From NCBI RefSeq assembly GCF_002214565.1, contig NZ_CP015106.1, positions 1,674,001-1,738,000 of the forward strand: DNA of 64,000 bases. The letters run 5' to 3'. Position numbers and translations under genes: made by a program. The notes beneath the pieces were generated by a model. The model worked only from the letters and a program-made list of their open reading frames with translations, was not told where the DNA came from and made no database searches. Numbering within the stretch: the first letter of the stretch is position 1; each line of letters starts with the position of its first letter. The stretch is from Thermococcus radiotolerans. GTDB taxonomy: Archaea; Methanobacteriota_B; Thermococci; Thermococcales; Thermococcaceae. Shown here piece by piece: positions 1 through 8,455 of the stretch.

Positions 1-557
1 CCTACAGTCTGCCGATGTGGTGGACAGGAATGATGTTCCTCCTGATATTCGCATTCAAGCTCGGCTGGTTCCCGCTCAGCTCGATGTTTGACCCGCAGCT
101 CACCGGTTGGGAGCACGTTAAGGACGTTATCTGGAAGCTCGCCCTTCCGGTCTTCACCTACGTCTTCGTCGTCTTCGGTGGCTGGGCTTGGACGACCAGG
201 AACATCATGATCGGTACCCTCCAGGAGGACTTCATTATGGCCGCCAAGGCCAAGGGTGTCCCCGAGCACAAGATCATCTACGGCCACGCCCTCCGTGCCG
301 CTGCCCCGCCGATAGTCACCATGATCATCTTCGCCCTCCTCGGTTCGCTCGGAGGTGCCATCATCAGTGAGCTCGTCTTCAACTACCCGGGAATGGGCAG
401 GCTCTACTGGGTCGCCCTCCAGCAGAACGAGACCAACCTCCTCATAGGACTGACGTACTTCTTCACAGTGCTCTACCTTGCGGGAGTTGTCCTAGCGGAC
501 ATGGTCTACGGATTCCTCGACCCGCGTGTCAAGGTCGGTGCTTCCGCCAAGATGTGA
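1..557 (+). CDS. Oligopeptide/dipeptide ABC transporter permease (DppB type), 5' truncated by window
   Basis: This is the C-terminal part of a membrane permease that imports peptides or oligosaccharides together with the next three genes. The reading frame is open from the first bases, so the true start lies before the window. At least three hydrophobic segments are visible. The inner-membrane-component EAA-type loop reads EDFIMAAKAKGVPEHKIIYGH, the contact site for the ATPase, and a typical DppB ending (DPRVKVG) closes the protein. The stop codon is 11 bases before the next permease, which starts after a GAGGTGAT ribosome binding site, so the genes are one operon. Substrate cannot be told from this piece; in Thermococcales such systems carry peptides or beta-glucan oligosaccharides. 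Confidence 0.93.
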   Translation, partial: YSLPMWWTGMMFLLIFAFKLGWFPLSSMFDPQLTGWEHVKDVIWKLALPVFTYVFVVFGGWAWTTRNIMIGTLQEDFIMAAKAKGVPEHKIIYGHALRAAAPPIVTMIIFALLGSLGGAIISELVFNYPGMGRLYWVALQQNETNLLIGLTYFFTVLYLAGVVLADMVYGFLDPRVKVGASAKM

Positions 558-568
558 GGTGATTCACG

Positions 569-2029
569 ATGAGATGGGTCGACGTCAAAGAAGGATTTAA
601 GGAATTCCTTGAAGAGTTTAAGAGGGAGAAGACCGGCATAGCCGGTGTCGTTCTCCTCATCATCCTTGTCTTGGTTGCACTCACGGCTCCATACACCACC
701 ATGCCCGACCTCCCCGAGAAGTGGAGGAGCTCCGCCTACTGGGAGGACAACCCCAAGAACGTTCCTCCCGAGTGGTACAACATGTTCACCTCCCAGAAGC
801 TCGTTCCACAGCAGGTTTACTACGCCAACAATCTCAAAATCAGCCACCCGAGCGATACCGTGACCATGATTGAGGCCGATTATCAGTTCCCAGATGGGTA
901 CTACCTCGGACCCCAGGGAATAATCATAAGGGGCCTGAACGTCACGCTGAACGCTCCATCTCAGGCACCAACCATGGACATATACCTCCTGAGGCCAGAC
1001 GGAAAGACCATTCCGCTCCTCACCAACAAGCAGCTCAGCTCTAGCACCACCATCTCCATCGGTAGGGACAGCACCATCTCGGCCAATGTGTACATCTGGC
1101 TCGTGAACGTCACCGAGGGCAGGGAGATAACCATGTTCGAGGTTCCCCTCGAGACGATACTCATCAGCGACATGGTTGCTCCGATGTTCGCCAAGGTCGA
1201 GCCGGGAATGAACGTGAGCGACATAATAGGCAACCCACAGCCGCTCAACGGCCAGTACAAGCTCATACTCAAGATCAACAACCCCGCTCCCAAGTACAAC
1301 CAGGTCGTCTACGACAACCTCAAGGTCACCTTCCTTGGAAGGAGCTATGGAACCATGGGTACCGACTACCTCGGCAGGGATCTCTGGGCCGGAATCATCT
1401 GGGGTAGCAGGGTCTCCCTCGTCATCGGTATACTCGTTTCAGTCCTCAGCACCGTCATAGGCCTCATCTACGGAGTCACCAGTGCCTACCTCGGAGGAAA
1501 CGCCGACGAGTTCATGATGCGTATCAACGAGATATTCGCCTCAATACCGAGCCTGCCGATACTTATCCTCATAGGAGCCACACTCGGTCACGTAACCCTG
1601 ATGTTCATAGTGCTGCTGTTGGTCATCTTCGGATGGATGGGAATAGCGAGGATTGCGAGAAGTATGGCACTCCAGATCAAGGAGCAGACGTACATCGAGG
1701 CCGCCAGGGCCCTTGGCGCCGGCAACGGAAGGATCATATTTAAGCACATCCTTCCGCAGCTGCTGCCGTACGCCTTCGCGGTTATAGCCCTCAGCGTTCC
1801 GGGTGCGGTTATCGCCGAGGCTTCCCTGAGCTTCCTCGGTATCGGTGACCCGAGCGCGGTAACGTGGGGACAGATACTCAACGCGGCACAGGCGCAGTCG
1901 GCAACAACCAAGGGTTACTGGTGGTGGGTCCTCCCGCCCGGGCTCGGTATCGCTGTCGTCGGCCTTACCTTCGTCCTCATCGGTACGGCCCTCGATAAGA
2001 TACTCAACCCAAGGCTCAGGAGGCTGTGA
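569..2029 (+). CDS. Oligopeptide ABC transporter permease (DppC type) with large extracytoplasmic insert
   Basis: Second membrane subunit of the peptide-type ABC importer, 486 residues, far longer than the roughly 300 residues usual for DppC. A membrane segment lies at about residues 25-45. A hydrophilic, Asn- and Pro-rich stretch of about 210 residues follows and should lie outside the cell. The standard permease core then begins near GTDYLGRDLWAGIIWGSR. The ATPase-contacting loop is TYIEAARALGAGNGRIIFKH and the protein ends DKILNPRLRRL. The start follows GAGGTGATTCACG. The family and complex are clear. The extra domain resembles the extended ectodomains of archaeal DppC homologues and may contact the binding protein or the S-layer; that is inference. 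Confidence 0.95.
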   Translation: MRWVDVKEGFKEFLEEFKREKTGIAGVVLLIILVLVALTAPYTTMPDLPEKWRSSAYWEDNPKNVPPEWYNMFTSQKLVPQQVYYANNLKISHPSDTVTMIEADYQFPDGYYLGPQGIIIRGLNVTLNAPSQAPTMDIYLLRPDGKTIPLLTNKQLSSSTTISIGRDSTISANVYIWLVNVTEGREITMFEVPLETILISDMVAPMFAKVEPGMNVSDIIGNPQPLNGQYKLILKINNPAPKYNQVVYDNLKVTFLGRSYGTMGTDYLGRDLWAGIIWGSRVSLVIGILVSVLSTVIGLIYGVTSAYLGGNADEFMMRINEIFASIPSLPILILIGATLGHVTLMFIVLLLVIFGWMGIARIARSMALQIKEQTYIEAARALGAGNGRIIFKHILPQLLPYAFAVIALSVPGAVIAEASLSFLGIGDPSAVTWGQILNAAQAQSATTKGYWWWVLPPGLGIAVVGLTFVLIGTALDKILNPRLRRL

Positions 2030-2039
2030 GGTGGTATAA

Positions 2040-2999
2040 ATGGCTAAGAATGTACTCGAAGTTAAGGACCTCAAGATGTATTACTTCACCAGCAAGGGTG
2101 TCGTCAAGGCCGTCGACAACCTCACCTTCAACCTCAAGAAGGGTGAAGTGCTTGGACTTGCCGGTGAGAGCGGATGCGGCAAGTCCTCCCTTGGTTTTAC
2201 CCTTATGGGAATGCCAACCCCACCCGGCAAGATAGTCAGTGGAAGCGTGAAGATCGACGGAAGGGAGATAGTCGGCCTTCCCGAGGACGTCCTCAGGAAG
2301 GAGATTCGCTGGCAGAAGATATCCATGATATTCCAGGGTGCAATGAACGCCCTCAACCCGGTCTACACCGTCGGCTACCAGATGACCGAGCCGCTCATGC
2401 TCCACAAGGGAATGAGCAAGGAGGAGGCCCTTGACAGGGCCCAGAAATACCTCGAGCTCGTCGGTCTTGACCCCGAGATCGTCTACCGCTACCCGCACGA
2501 GCTCTCAGGTGGTATGAAGCAGCGTGTCATCATCGCAACCGCCCTCCTGCTTGAGCCTGAGGTCGTCATCGCGGACGAGCCGACAACGGCACTCGACGTC
2601 GTCGTTCAGGCGCAGATCATCAACCTCATGAAGAAGCTGAAGAAGGAGCTCGGCCTCTCGATGATATTCATCACCCACGACCTCAGCATCCTCGCCGAGA
2701 TCAGCGACAGGGTCGCGATAATGTACGCCGGTAAGATAGTCGAGATAGGTGACAGCGAGAAGGTCTACTATGAACCGGCCCATCCCTACACCCAGAAGCT
2801 CCTCGCGGCAATACCGAGGCTCCACGAGGACGTTGAGAAGCTGGAGTTCATCCCTGGACAGCCGCCCAACCTCATCACGCCGCCGAAGGGATGCCGCTTC
2901 CACCCGAGGTGCCCCTACGCAATGCAGGTTTGTAAGGAGCAGGAACCCGAGCTGAAGGAAGTTGATAAGGACCACTATGCCGCATGCTGGCTGCTGTGA
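2040..2999 (+). CDS. Oligopeptide ABC transporter ATP-binding protein (DppD type)
   Basis: ATPase subunit on the cytoplasmic face of the importer, 319 residues. It has Walker A GESGCGKSS, the ABC signature ELSGGMKQRV, Walker B VVIADEPTTALD, and the H-loop FITHDLS. The C-terminal oligopeptide-transporter tail contains CRFHPRCPYA and ends with further cysteines, the pattern proposed to bind an iron-sulfur or metal centre in this family. The start follows GAGGTGGTATAA and lies 10 bases after the permease stop. It should form a heterodimer with the next gene product. Nothing unusual was seen. Confidence 0.96.
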   Translation: MAKNVLEVKDLKMYYFTSKGVVKAVDNLTFNLKKGEVLGLAGESGCGKSSLGFTLMGMPTPPGKIVSGSVKIDGREIVGLPEDVLRKEIRWQKISMIFQGAMNALNPVYTVGYQMTEPLMLHKGMSKEEALDRAQKYLELVGLDPEIVYRYPHELSGGMKQRVIIATALLLEPEVVIADEPTTALDVVVQAQIINLMKKLKKELGLSMIFITHDLSILAEISDRVAIMYAGKIVEIGDSEKVYYEPAHPYTQKLLAAIPRLHEDVEKLEFIPGQPPNLITPPKGCRFHPRCPYAMQVCKEQEPELKEVDKDHYAACWLL

Positions 3000-3009
3000 G
3001 GTGTGAGAA

Positions 3010-4017
3010 ATGACCGAGCCGGTACTTAAAGTTGAGAACCTTAAGAAGTACTTCCCGATCAAGAGGGGATTCATAGACACGATCAAGGGTGCCCCGCAGA
3101 AGAAGGTCCACGCGGTGGACGGCATCAGCTTTGAGATATACAAGCAGCAGGTCTTCGCACTCGTCGGTGAGAGCGGTTGTGGTAAGTCCACCACCGGAAA
3201 GCTGATCGTCAAGCTCCTCGAGCCCACTGATGGCAGGATATACCTCGAGGGCAAGGACGTCACTGACATCAAGACCAAGGATGAGATCCTTGATTACAGA
3301 AGAAAGGTTCAGATAATCTTCCAGGACCCGTTCAGCTCGATGAATCCGAGGTTCAGGATATTCGACATCCTTGAGGAGCCGCTCCTCATACACGGCATAG
3401 GTGAAACCAAGGCCGAACGTGAGGAGCTCATCTACAAGGCCCTTGAGATGGTCAAGATAACCCCGCCGGAGGACTACGTCGGCAGGTTCCCGCACATGCT
3501 CTCTGGTGGTCAGAGACAGCGTGTCGCTATAGCCAGGGCCCTCATCCTCAACCCGACCTTCATCGTCGCCGACGAGCCGGTCTCGATGCTCGACGTTTCA
3601 ATCCGTGCCGAGATCCTCGAGCTGATGAAGGAGCTCAAGGAGAAGATGGGCGTCACCTACCTCTACATCACCCACGACATGTCAACAGCGAGGTACTTCG
3701 CCGACTGGATGGCGGTCATGTACCTCGGAAGGATAGTCGAGATGGGGCCGGTCGAGAAGGTCATCGACAATCCGCTTCACCCGTACACCAGGGCACTGCT
3801 CGCGGCCGTTCCAGAGCCGAAGCCTGAGCGCAGGAACATCATCAAGGAGCTGCCGATCAGGGGTGAGGTGCCCAACGCCGTTGACATCCCGCCGGGATGC
3901 CGCTTCCACCCGAGGTGCATCTACGCCCAGAAGGGACTCTGCGACACCAAGCACCCGCAGCTCGTCGAGTACGAGCACAACCACTGGGCCGAGTGCCACC
4001 TCGTTGGCAAGTACTGA
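3010..4017 (+). CDS. Oligopeptide ABC transporter ATP-binding protein (DppF type)
   Basis: Second ATPase of the importer, 335 residues. It shows Walker A GESGCGKST, the signature MLSGGQRQRVAIARA, Walker B FIVADEPVSMLD and the switch histidine in YITHDMS. The Cys-containing tail (CRFHPRCIYA, then GLCDT) is typical of the oligopeptide_HPY domain. It starts 10 bases after the DppD-type gene, behind GAGGTGTGAGAA. A T-rich tract (about 4019-4035) follows the stop and may end the operon transcript. The substrate-binding protein is not in the window and is expected upstream. Confidence 0.96.
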   Translation: MTEPVLKVENLKKYFPIKRGFIDTIKGAPQKKVHAVDGISFEIYKQQVFALVGESGCGKSTTGKLIVKLLEPTDGRIYLEGKDVTDIKTKDEILDYRRKVQIIFQDPFSSMNPRFRIFDILEEPLLIHGIGETKAEREELIYKALEMVKITPPEDYVGRFPHMLSGGQRQRVAIARALILNPTFIVADEPVSMLDVSIRAEILELMKELKEKMGVTYLYITHDMSTARYFADWMAVMYLGRIVEMGPVEKVIDNPLHPYTRALLAAVPEPKPERRNIIKELPIRGEVPNAVDIPPGCRFHPRCIYAQKGLCDTKHPQLVEYEHNHWAECHLVGKY

Positions 4018-4047
4018 CCCCTTCTTTTCTTTCTCTAGGTGATGCCG

Positions 4048-4524
4048 ATGGGAACGCTCAGGGACGCTATGGGATATCCTCTTCTGAGGGCCGGACTGAT
4101 AATGCTCATCCTTGCCCTGCTCATATCCATCGCGGGTTTCTACCGCGTTGATAAGTCCTACTCCGCGAGCGGGACCCTCGGGGAGGGCATGCACTACCTG
4201 GGGGACGACAAATTCGAGAGTGAGTACCTGTACCACAACAGAACCCTCGTTCTCTATTCCTCCAACGCGAACCTCTCCCTCCTCCAGGGAACCGAGATGA
4301 CCAACTACACGCTGGTGAACCGCGAGATAACGCTCCATCCAACGGAGAGACCGGTGATATATGTTTTTAACGGGAGCGTGAATTATACTTACAGTGCAAC
4401 CGCCGTTGACTACCCCTACGCGGTCTACTCCCTCTTTGCCTTCGTGCTGATGCTGGTGGGGGTCGTCATGGCGTTCCTGGGGTACTCCCAGTTCCTGAGG
4501 GACGTGAAGGAGGGTAAGAAATGA
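4048..4524 (+). CDS. Membrane protein of unknown function with two transmembrane segments
   Basis: A 158-residue protein that I do not recognise. A hydrophobic segment near residues 15-33 and a second near 127-147 flank about 90 hydrophilic residues with several Asn-X-Ser/Thr sequons, so the middle probably lies outside the cell. The C-terminus is short and charged. I chose the ATG at 4048 because a GGTGAT ribosome binding site ends 4 bases before it; GTG at 4039 and ATG at 4042 are in frame but overlap that site. The stop overlaps the start of nadE by 4 bases, so the two are probably co-translated, although no functional link is obvious. Confidence 0.75.
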   Translation: MGTLRDAMGYPLLRAGLIMLILALLISIAGFYRVDKSYSASGTLGEGMHYLGDDKFESEYLYHNRTLVLYSSNANLSLLQGTEMTNYTLVNREITLHPTERPVIYVFNGSVNYTYSATAVDYPYAVYSLFAFVLMLVGVVMAFLGYSQFLRDVKEGKK

Positions 4525-5282
4525 GGGAGCTTGATTACGGCGCCGTCGTTGAGAGAATAAAGGAGTTCATCCGTGAGAAGGTCGAAGAGGCCGGTGTGGG
4601 TGGAGTCGTCGTTGGTGTAAGCGGGGGCATAGACAGCGCCACCGTCGCATACCTCGCCGCAGAGGCCCTTGGGAGGGAGAGAGTTCTCGGCCTGATAATG
4701 CCCTACTACGAGAACCGCGACCTCGACGACGCCAAGCTCGTCTGTGAGAGCCTGGGGATTGACTACAAGGTGGTCAACATAAAGCCCATCGTGGACGAGT
4801 TCGAGAGGGCCGTTGGAGGACTCGACACAAAGAGCAGGGGAAACGTCATGGCCAGGACGAGGATGGTCCTGCTGTACGCCCACGCCAACGCCATGAACCG
4901 CCTCGTCCTCGGAACCAGCAACAGGAGCGAGGTTCTCACTGGATACTTCACGAAATGGGGCGACGGTGCCAGCGACTACGCTCCGCTCATAAACCTCTAC
5001 AAGACCGAGGTCTGGGAGATAGCAAAGCTCCTCGGGGTTCCGGAGAGGATAATCGAAAAGAAGCCGTCGGCCGGCCTGTGGGAGGGGCAGACGGACGAGG
5101 ACGAGCTCGGGATAAGCTACCGCCTCCTCGACGAGATACTCTGGCGTATGATCGACCTCGGAAAGGAAAAGGCTGAAATAGCAAGGGAGCTTGGAATTGA
5201 CATCGAAACCGTCGAATACGTCGAGAGACTTGTGAAGGGCAGCGAACACAAGAGGCGCCTCCCGGTTGGTCCCGTCTTCTGA
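4521..5282 (+). CDS. nadE: NAD(+) synthetase, ammonia-dependent
   Basis: Final step of NAD biosynthesis: amidation of nicotinic acid adenine dinucleotide through an adenylate intermediate. The 253-residue length is that of the stand-alone synthetase domain, without the glutaminase domain of longer enzymes, so ammonia is the expected nitrogen donor. The PP-loop [15 protein letters not shown] near residue 31 binds ATP. Also visible are [20 protein letters not shown] and [18 protein letters not shown], both typical of NadE. The start ATGA overlaps the preceding stop, with GGAGGGTAAGAA upstream. The downstream DMT permease follows within 10 bases. Confidence 0.96.
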   Translation: MRELDYGAVVERIKEFIREKVEEAGVGGVVVGVSGGIDSATVAYLAAEALGRERVLGLIMPYYENRDLDDAKLVCESLGIDYKVVNIKPIVDEFERAVGGLDTKSRGNVMARTRMVLLYAHANAMNRLVLGTSNRSEVLTGYFTKWGDGASDYAPLINLYKTEVWEIAKLLGVPERIIEKKPSAGLWEGQTDEDELGISYRLLDEILWRMIDLGKEKAEIARELGIDIETVEYVERLVKGSEHKRRLPVGPVF

Positions 5283-5291
5283 GGTGAGTCC

Positions 5292-6176
5292 ATGAAGCGA
5301 GGTTACATTTTCGTTTTTCTAGCCGCTTCCATGTGGGGGACGCTGGGCATATTCGCCAAGTACCTCGACGGCTTCGGGCTGACCCCCTTCACCATGGTGT
5401 TCTACCGCGTTTTCTTCGCCATAGTTCTGCTGGCGGCCTACCTTCGCCTCAGGGGCATAGGGTTCTCCCTCGAGCGCTCCCGCCTTAGGTTCTACGCCCT
5501 CTACGGCTTCTTCAGCATCTTCCTCTTCTACACGCTGTACTTCTACACGGTAACGATATCGTCGGTGTCCTTCGCCGTTCTGCTCCTCTACACCGCCCCG
5601 GTGTATTCGATAATCCTGGGCAGACTTGTGTTCAACGAGCCCCTGATGAGGGAGAAAATCGCCGCCCTAGCGATGGTTATGCTGGGCGTTCTCCTAGTGA
5701 ACTGGGGGGACATGCAGTTCTCCACCAAGGCACTGATATTTGGACTGCTGACCGGCCTGACCTACGCGCTCTACGGCGTTCTTGCGAAGTTCGCCGTCAG
5801 AGACGATGAGCCGGAGAAGGTACTCTTCTACACGCTCCTCTTCGGCATGCTGTACCTCCTGCCCTTCACGGACTTCTCGGTGCCCTCGGGCGCGGTTCCG
5901 TATCTCTTTGCCCTGGCGTTCTTTCCGACGTTCCTTGGATACGTACTCTACAACCATGCGCTGAGGGAGATTGAGGTCAGCAGGGCCAGCATAGTCGCCA
6001 CGATTGAACCGGTGGTTGCGATAACACTGGCGTTCCTGCTCTTCGGTGAGACCCTCACCCTCGAACAGCTAATCGGGGCTGCCCTCATAATAGGCGGCTC
6101 GACGTTGGTGCACCTGAGGGAGAAAGAAAAGCCCGAGGAAACGGTCCTCGAGGAGGTGCTCGAAGAGATCCACTAG
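5292..6176 (+). CDS. DMT superfamily (EamA) permease
   Basis: A 294-residue integral membrane protein with about ten hydrophobic segments in two similar halves, the pattern of EamA/RhaT drug/metabolite exporters. The N-terminus MWGTLGIFAKYL and the second-half signature (EPVVAITLAFLLFGE followed by a Gly-rich last helix) are typical. It begins 10 bases after nadE behind GAGGTGAGTCC. The acidic C-terminal tail runs into glutamine synthetase on the other strand, with a 4-base convergent overlap. The substrate cannot be predicted; amino acids or other metabolites are usual. It is one of three EamA proteins in the window, each in a different context. Confidence 0.9.
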   Translation: MKRGYIFVFLAASMWGTLGIFAKYLDGFGLTPFTMVFYRVFFAIVLLAAYLRLRGIGFSLERSRLRFYALYGFFSIFLFYTLYFYTVTISSVSFAVLLLYTAPVYSIILGRLVFNEPLMREKIAALAMVMLGVLLVNWGDMQFSTKALIFGLLTGLTYALYGVLAKFAVRDDEPEKVLFYTLLFGMLYLLPFTDFSVPSGAVPYLFALAFFPTFLGYVLYNHALREIEVSRASIVATIEPVVAITLAFLLFGETLTLEQLIGAALIIGGSTLVHLREKEKPEETVLEEVLEEIH

Positions 6177-7504
6177 ACGTGGAAGTACCTTTCCAGCTCC
6201 CACTCGGTTACCTTCTTTGTTCCCTCCGGGAGACCCTTGGCGCCGAGGTACTCTAGGTATCCCTCCCACTCGCGTTCCTTGTAAGCCATGAAGTTCCTGT
6301 ACGCCCCGCCCAGGGCTTTCCTGACAACTTTATCTTCCTTCAGCCACTCCAGGGCCTCTCCGAGGCTTTTGGGGAGCGTGTCTATGCCGAGGCTCTCACG
6401 CCTGGAGTCGTCCATCTCGTAGACGTTCTCCTCCACGTAGGCTTCGGGTTCGATTTTCCTTTTTATACCGTCCAGCCCGGCCATCAGTATCGCGGCAAAG
6501 GCCAGGTAGGGGTTTGCGCTTGGGTCCGGGCAGCGGTACTCTATCCTGGCACCGTTGCCCCAGAACGCCGGAACCCTTATCAGTGTGCTCCTGTTCCTGT
6601 ATCCCCAGCTTATGTACACCGGGGCCTCGTAGCCTGGAACGAGGCGCTTGTAGCTGTTCACCGTCGGGTTCGTTACCGCCGTCAGGGCTTTTGCATGGGC
6701 GAGTACACCCCCGAGGAAGTGGAGCGCCGTTTCGCTGAGTCCATCGTCGCCGATGAACGCGTTCTTCCCGTCCTTCCAGAGGCTTATGTGGAGGTGCATT
6801 CCGTTGCCGGGGAATCCGTAGAGGGGTTTGGGCATGAACGTGGCGTAGAGGCCGTGGGCCTCGGCGGTCGCCTTCACTATGTGCTTGAAGCTGATGATGT
6901 TGTCGGCCGCCTTGAGCGCCTCGTCATAGCGGAAGTCTATCTCGTGCTGGGCCTTCCCGACCTCGTGGTGGAGAACCTCCGGAACGAGCCCGAGGGCCGG
7001 CATGTGGAGCGCTATCTCCCTGCGTATACCCCTGGCTTTGTCGAGGGTCACCAGGTCGAAGTAGCCGCCGCTGTCGGGTATCTGAAGCTCCCAGGAGCCG
7101 TTCTTCCTGAAGAGGTAGAACTCGGGTTCTGGCCCTATGTACGCCTTGAATCCTGCCTTTTCAAGCTCTTCAAGGGTATCCCTGAGGACGCCCCTGGGGT
7201 CCGCGGGATAGGATTTATCTCCCTTGTATATGTATCCGTAGACCCTGGAGACGCCTTCCCATGGGACTTCGGCGTAGGTTGAGGGGTCCGCTTTGAAAAT
7301 TAAATCGCTGTCCTCTATTCCCTCGAATCCCGGAATCGAGGAGCCATCGAAGGCTATGCCGCCCTCTATAGCTTCGTCGTATCTTCCTATGGGAACCTCC
7401 ATGCCCTTCGGAACGCCGTTGATGTCCACGAAAATGAGCTGGATGAACATCATCCTCTTTGATTCAAGTCCGTGCCCCACGCCGGACATGCTCAAATCGT
7501 TCAT
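6173..7504 (-). CDS. glnA: Glutamine synthetase type I
   Basis: Makes glutamine from glutamate, ammonia and ATP, the main ammonium assimilation step; the cytosolic enzyme is a dodecamer. At 443 residues it matches archaeal GSI-alpha enzymes. Visible motifs are the beta-grasp segment IFVDINGVPKGMEVP, the Asp-50 loop region FDGSSIPGFEGI, GMHLHISLW with metal and ATP ligands, NSYKRLVPGYEAP, and the adenine-side segment containing SANPYLAFAAI. No adenylylation-type extension was recognised. The ATG at 7504 is chosen because GGTGATAAAG precedes it; an in-frame ATG at 7513 would lie upstream of that site. A TATA-like TTTTATTGG at about 7567-7577 on this strand leaves a leader of about 40 bases. Confidence 0.96.
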   Translation of the reverse strand: MNDLSMSGVGHGLESKRMMFIQLIFVDINGVPKGMEVPIGRYDEAIEGGIAFDGSSIPGFEGIEDSDLIFKADPSTYAEVPWEGVSRVYGYIYKGDKSYPADPRGVLRDTLEELEKAGFKAYIGPEPEFYLFRKNGSWELQIPDSGGYFDLVTLDKARGIRREIALHMPALGLVPEVLHHEVGKAQHEIDFRYDEALKAADNIISFKHIVKATAEAHGLYATFMPKPLYGFPGNGMHLHISLWKDGKNAFIGDDGLSETALHFLGGVLAHAKALTAVTNPTVNSYKRLVPGYEAPVYISWGYRNRSTLIRVPAFWGNGARIEYRCPDPSANPYLAFAAILMAGLDGIKRKIEPEAYVEENVYEMDDSRRESLGIDTLPKSLGEALEWLKEDKVVRKALGGAYRNFMAYKEREWEGYLEYLGAKGLPEGTKKVTEWELERYFHV

Positions 7505-7724
7505 CTTTATCACCTATTATTGCTTAAATGTTCAGCATTAACGCCATCTTATTGAACGATTAATCCAATAAAAGCCTTTTCACTGGATTTTTGTCATTAT
7601 GACGACGGTGCGCTTGAATCCTCCCTCGATTGACAAGAAACTGTTATTTTATCTGCTCTTCCTGACGATTTTTAACAAATTAATGTTAAGCAAAGGTTTA
7701 TTGGATTCGCGAGTAGGCACGAAC

Positions 7725-8132
7725 ATGCCGAAGGCAGAGGACATACTAAACAGGGAGATAGCCAGGGTGAACCTCCACCTTCCCGCCAGCAGGCCCACGC
7801 TGGGGGAGCTGCTCAACGAGGATGAGCCTAGGGTCAGACTGCGGGATGGGAGCTACCACTACTTCAAACGCTCCGAGCTGGAGTACCTTCTCTCCCTCCT
7901 CGATAGGGGCGAGGAGGAGCGTCTCAGGATACCGATAGTACTCGAGATAAGCACCCTCTACAGGGGGTACTTCAGGGTGAGGGGCCGTATTGAGGTTAAG
8001 GTTATGGACAAAATCCTCGGCACCTACGATATCCTGGAGGAGAAGGCGGAGGAGCTGTACCCCAGGTACCTCCTTCCGAAAATCAGAAAAGCCCTCCCGA
8101 CGACAACGACCTACGCCTTCATAACGGAGTGA
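7725..8132 (+). CDS. UPF0216 (DUF61) family protein
   Basis: A 135-residue archaeal protein of the DUF61/UPF0216 family, recognised from the N-terminus MPKAEDILNREIARVN and the segment RDGSYHYFKRSELEYL. Function is unknown. The frame is open upstream to an ATG at 7599. I place the start at 7725 because the extra N-terminus is AT-rich, and a TATA-like TTTATTGG at about 7696-7704 would put transcription start just before 7725, giving a nearly leaderless message. The next small membrane protein begins 6 bases after this stop, so the two are probably one unit. Confidence 0.85.
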   Translation: MPKAEDILNREIARVNLHLPASRPTLGELLNEDEPRVRLRDGSYHYFKRSELEYLLSLLDRGEEERLRIPIVLEISTLYRGYFRVRGRIEVKVMDKILGTYDILEEKAEELYPRYLLPKIRKALPTTTTYAFITE

Positions 8133-8137
8133 TGGGT

Positions 8138-8413
8138 ATGGACGAAGACCTCAAGGTTTTAAGGGACTACCTGGCCTTCACGGTTCCCCACGTCACGGTG
8201 CTTGCAGGAGCGCTCCTGGGGGTTCTCCTGATACTGGGGATTAACGTTAACACCGCCCTGGGAATATTCGCGATATTCTACGGCTTTATGCTCTTCGTGC
8301 TCGGTCTCGTCATAGGGCCCCACCTCTCCAGGCTCCTCTGGTACAGGCTCATGATGGCCGCCTTTGCCGGTTTGATGGTTGTGGGTGCCCTTATTCTGGT
8401 CTATGGAGAGTAG
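8138..8413 (+). CDS. Small membrane protein of unknown function
   Basis: A 91-residue protein with about three hydrophobic segments (after VPHVTVLAGALLG, around AIFYGFMLFVLGLVIG, and AAFAGLMVVGALILV) and an acidic start MDEDLK. Three in-frame starts exist: GTG at 8129, ATG at 8132 and ATG at 8138. GGAGTGAT sits 4 bases before the last one, which fits this genome's usual spacing. It is coupled to the UPF0216 gene. I do not recognise a family. The stop codon lies beside the TATA element of the next gene. Confidence 0.75.
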   Translation: MDEDLKVLRDYLAFTVPHVTVLAGALLGVLLILGINVNTALGIFAIFYGFMLFVLGLVIGPHLSRLLWYRLMMAAFAGLMVVGALILVYGE

Positions 8414-8423
8414 CCTTTATATG
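8414..8423 (+). promoter_or_regulatory. TATA-type promoter of the exported surface protein gene
   Basis: The element CCTTTATAT lies right after the preceding stop codon and about 37 bases before the ATG at 8456. Initiation about 25 bases downstream would leave a short leader containing GGTGGTGGG. Confidence 0.5.
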
Positions 8424-8455
8424 GGTGAAAACACAACTATTGGTGGTGGGAACGC

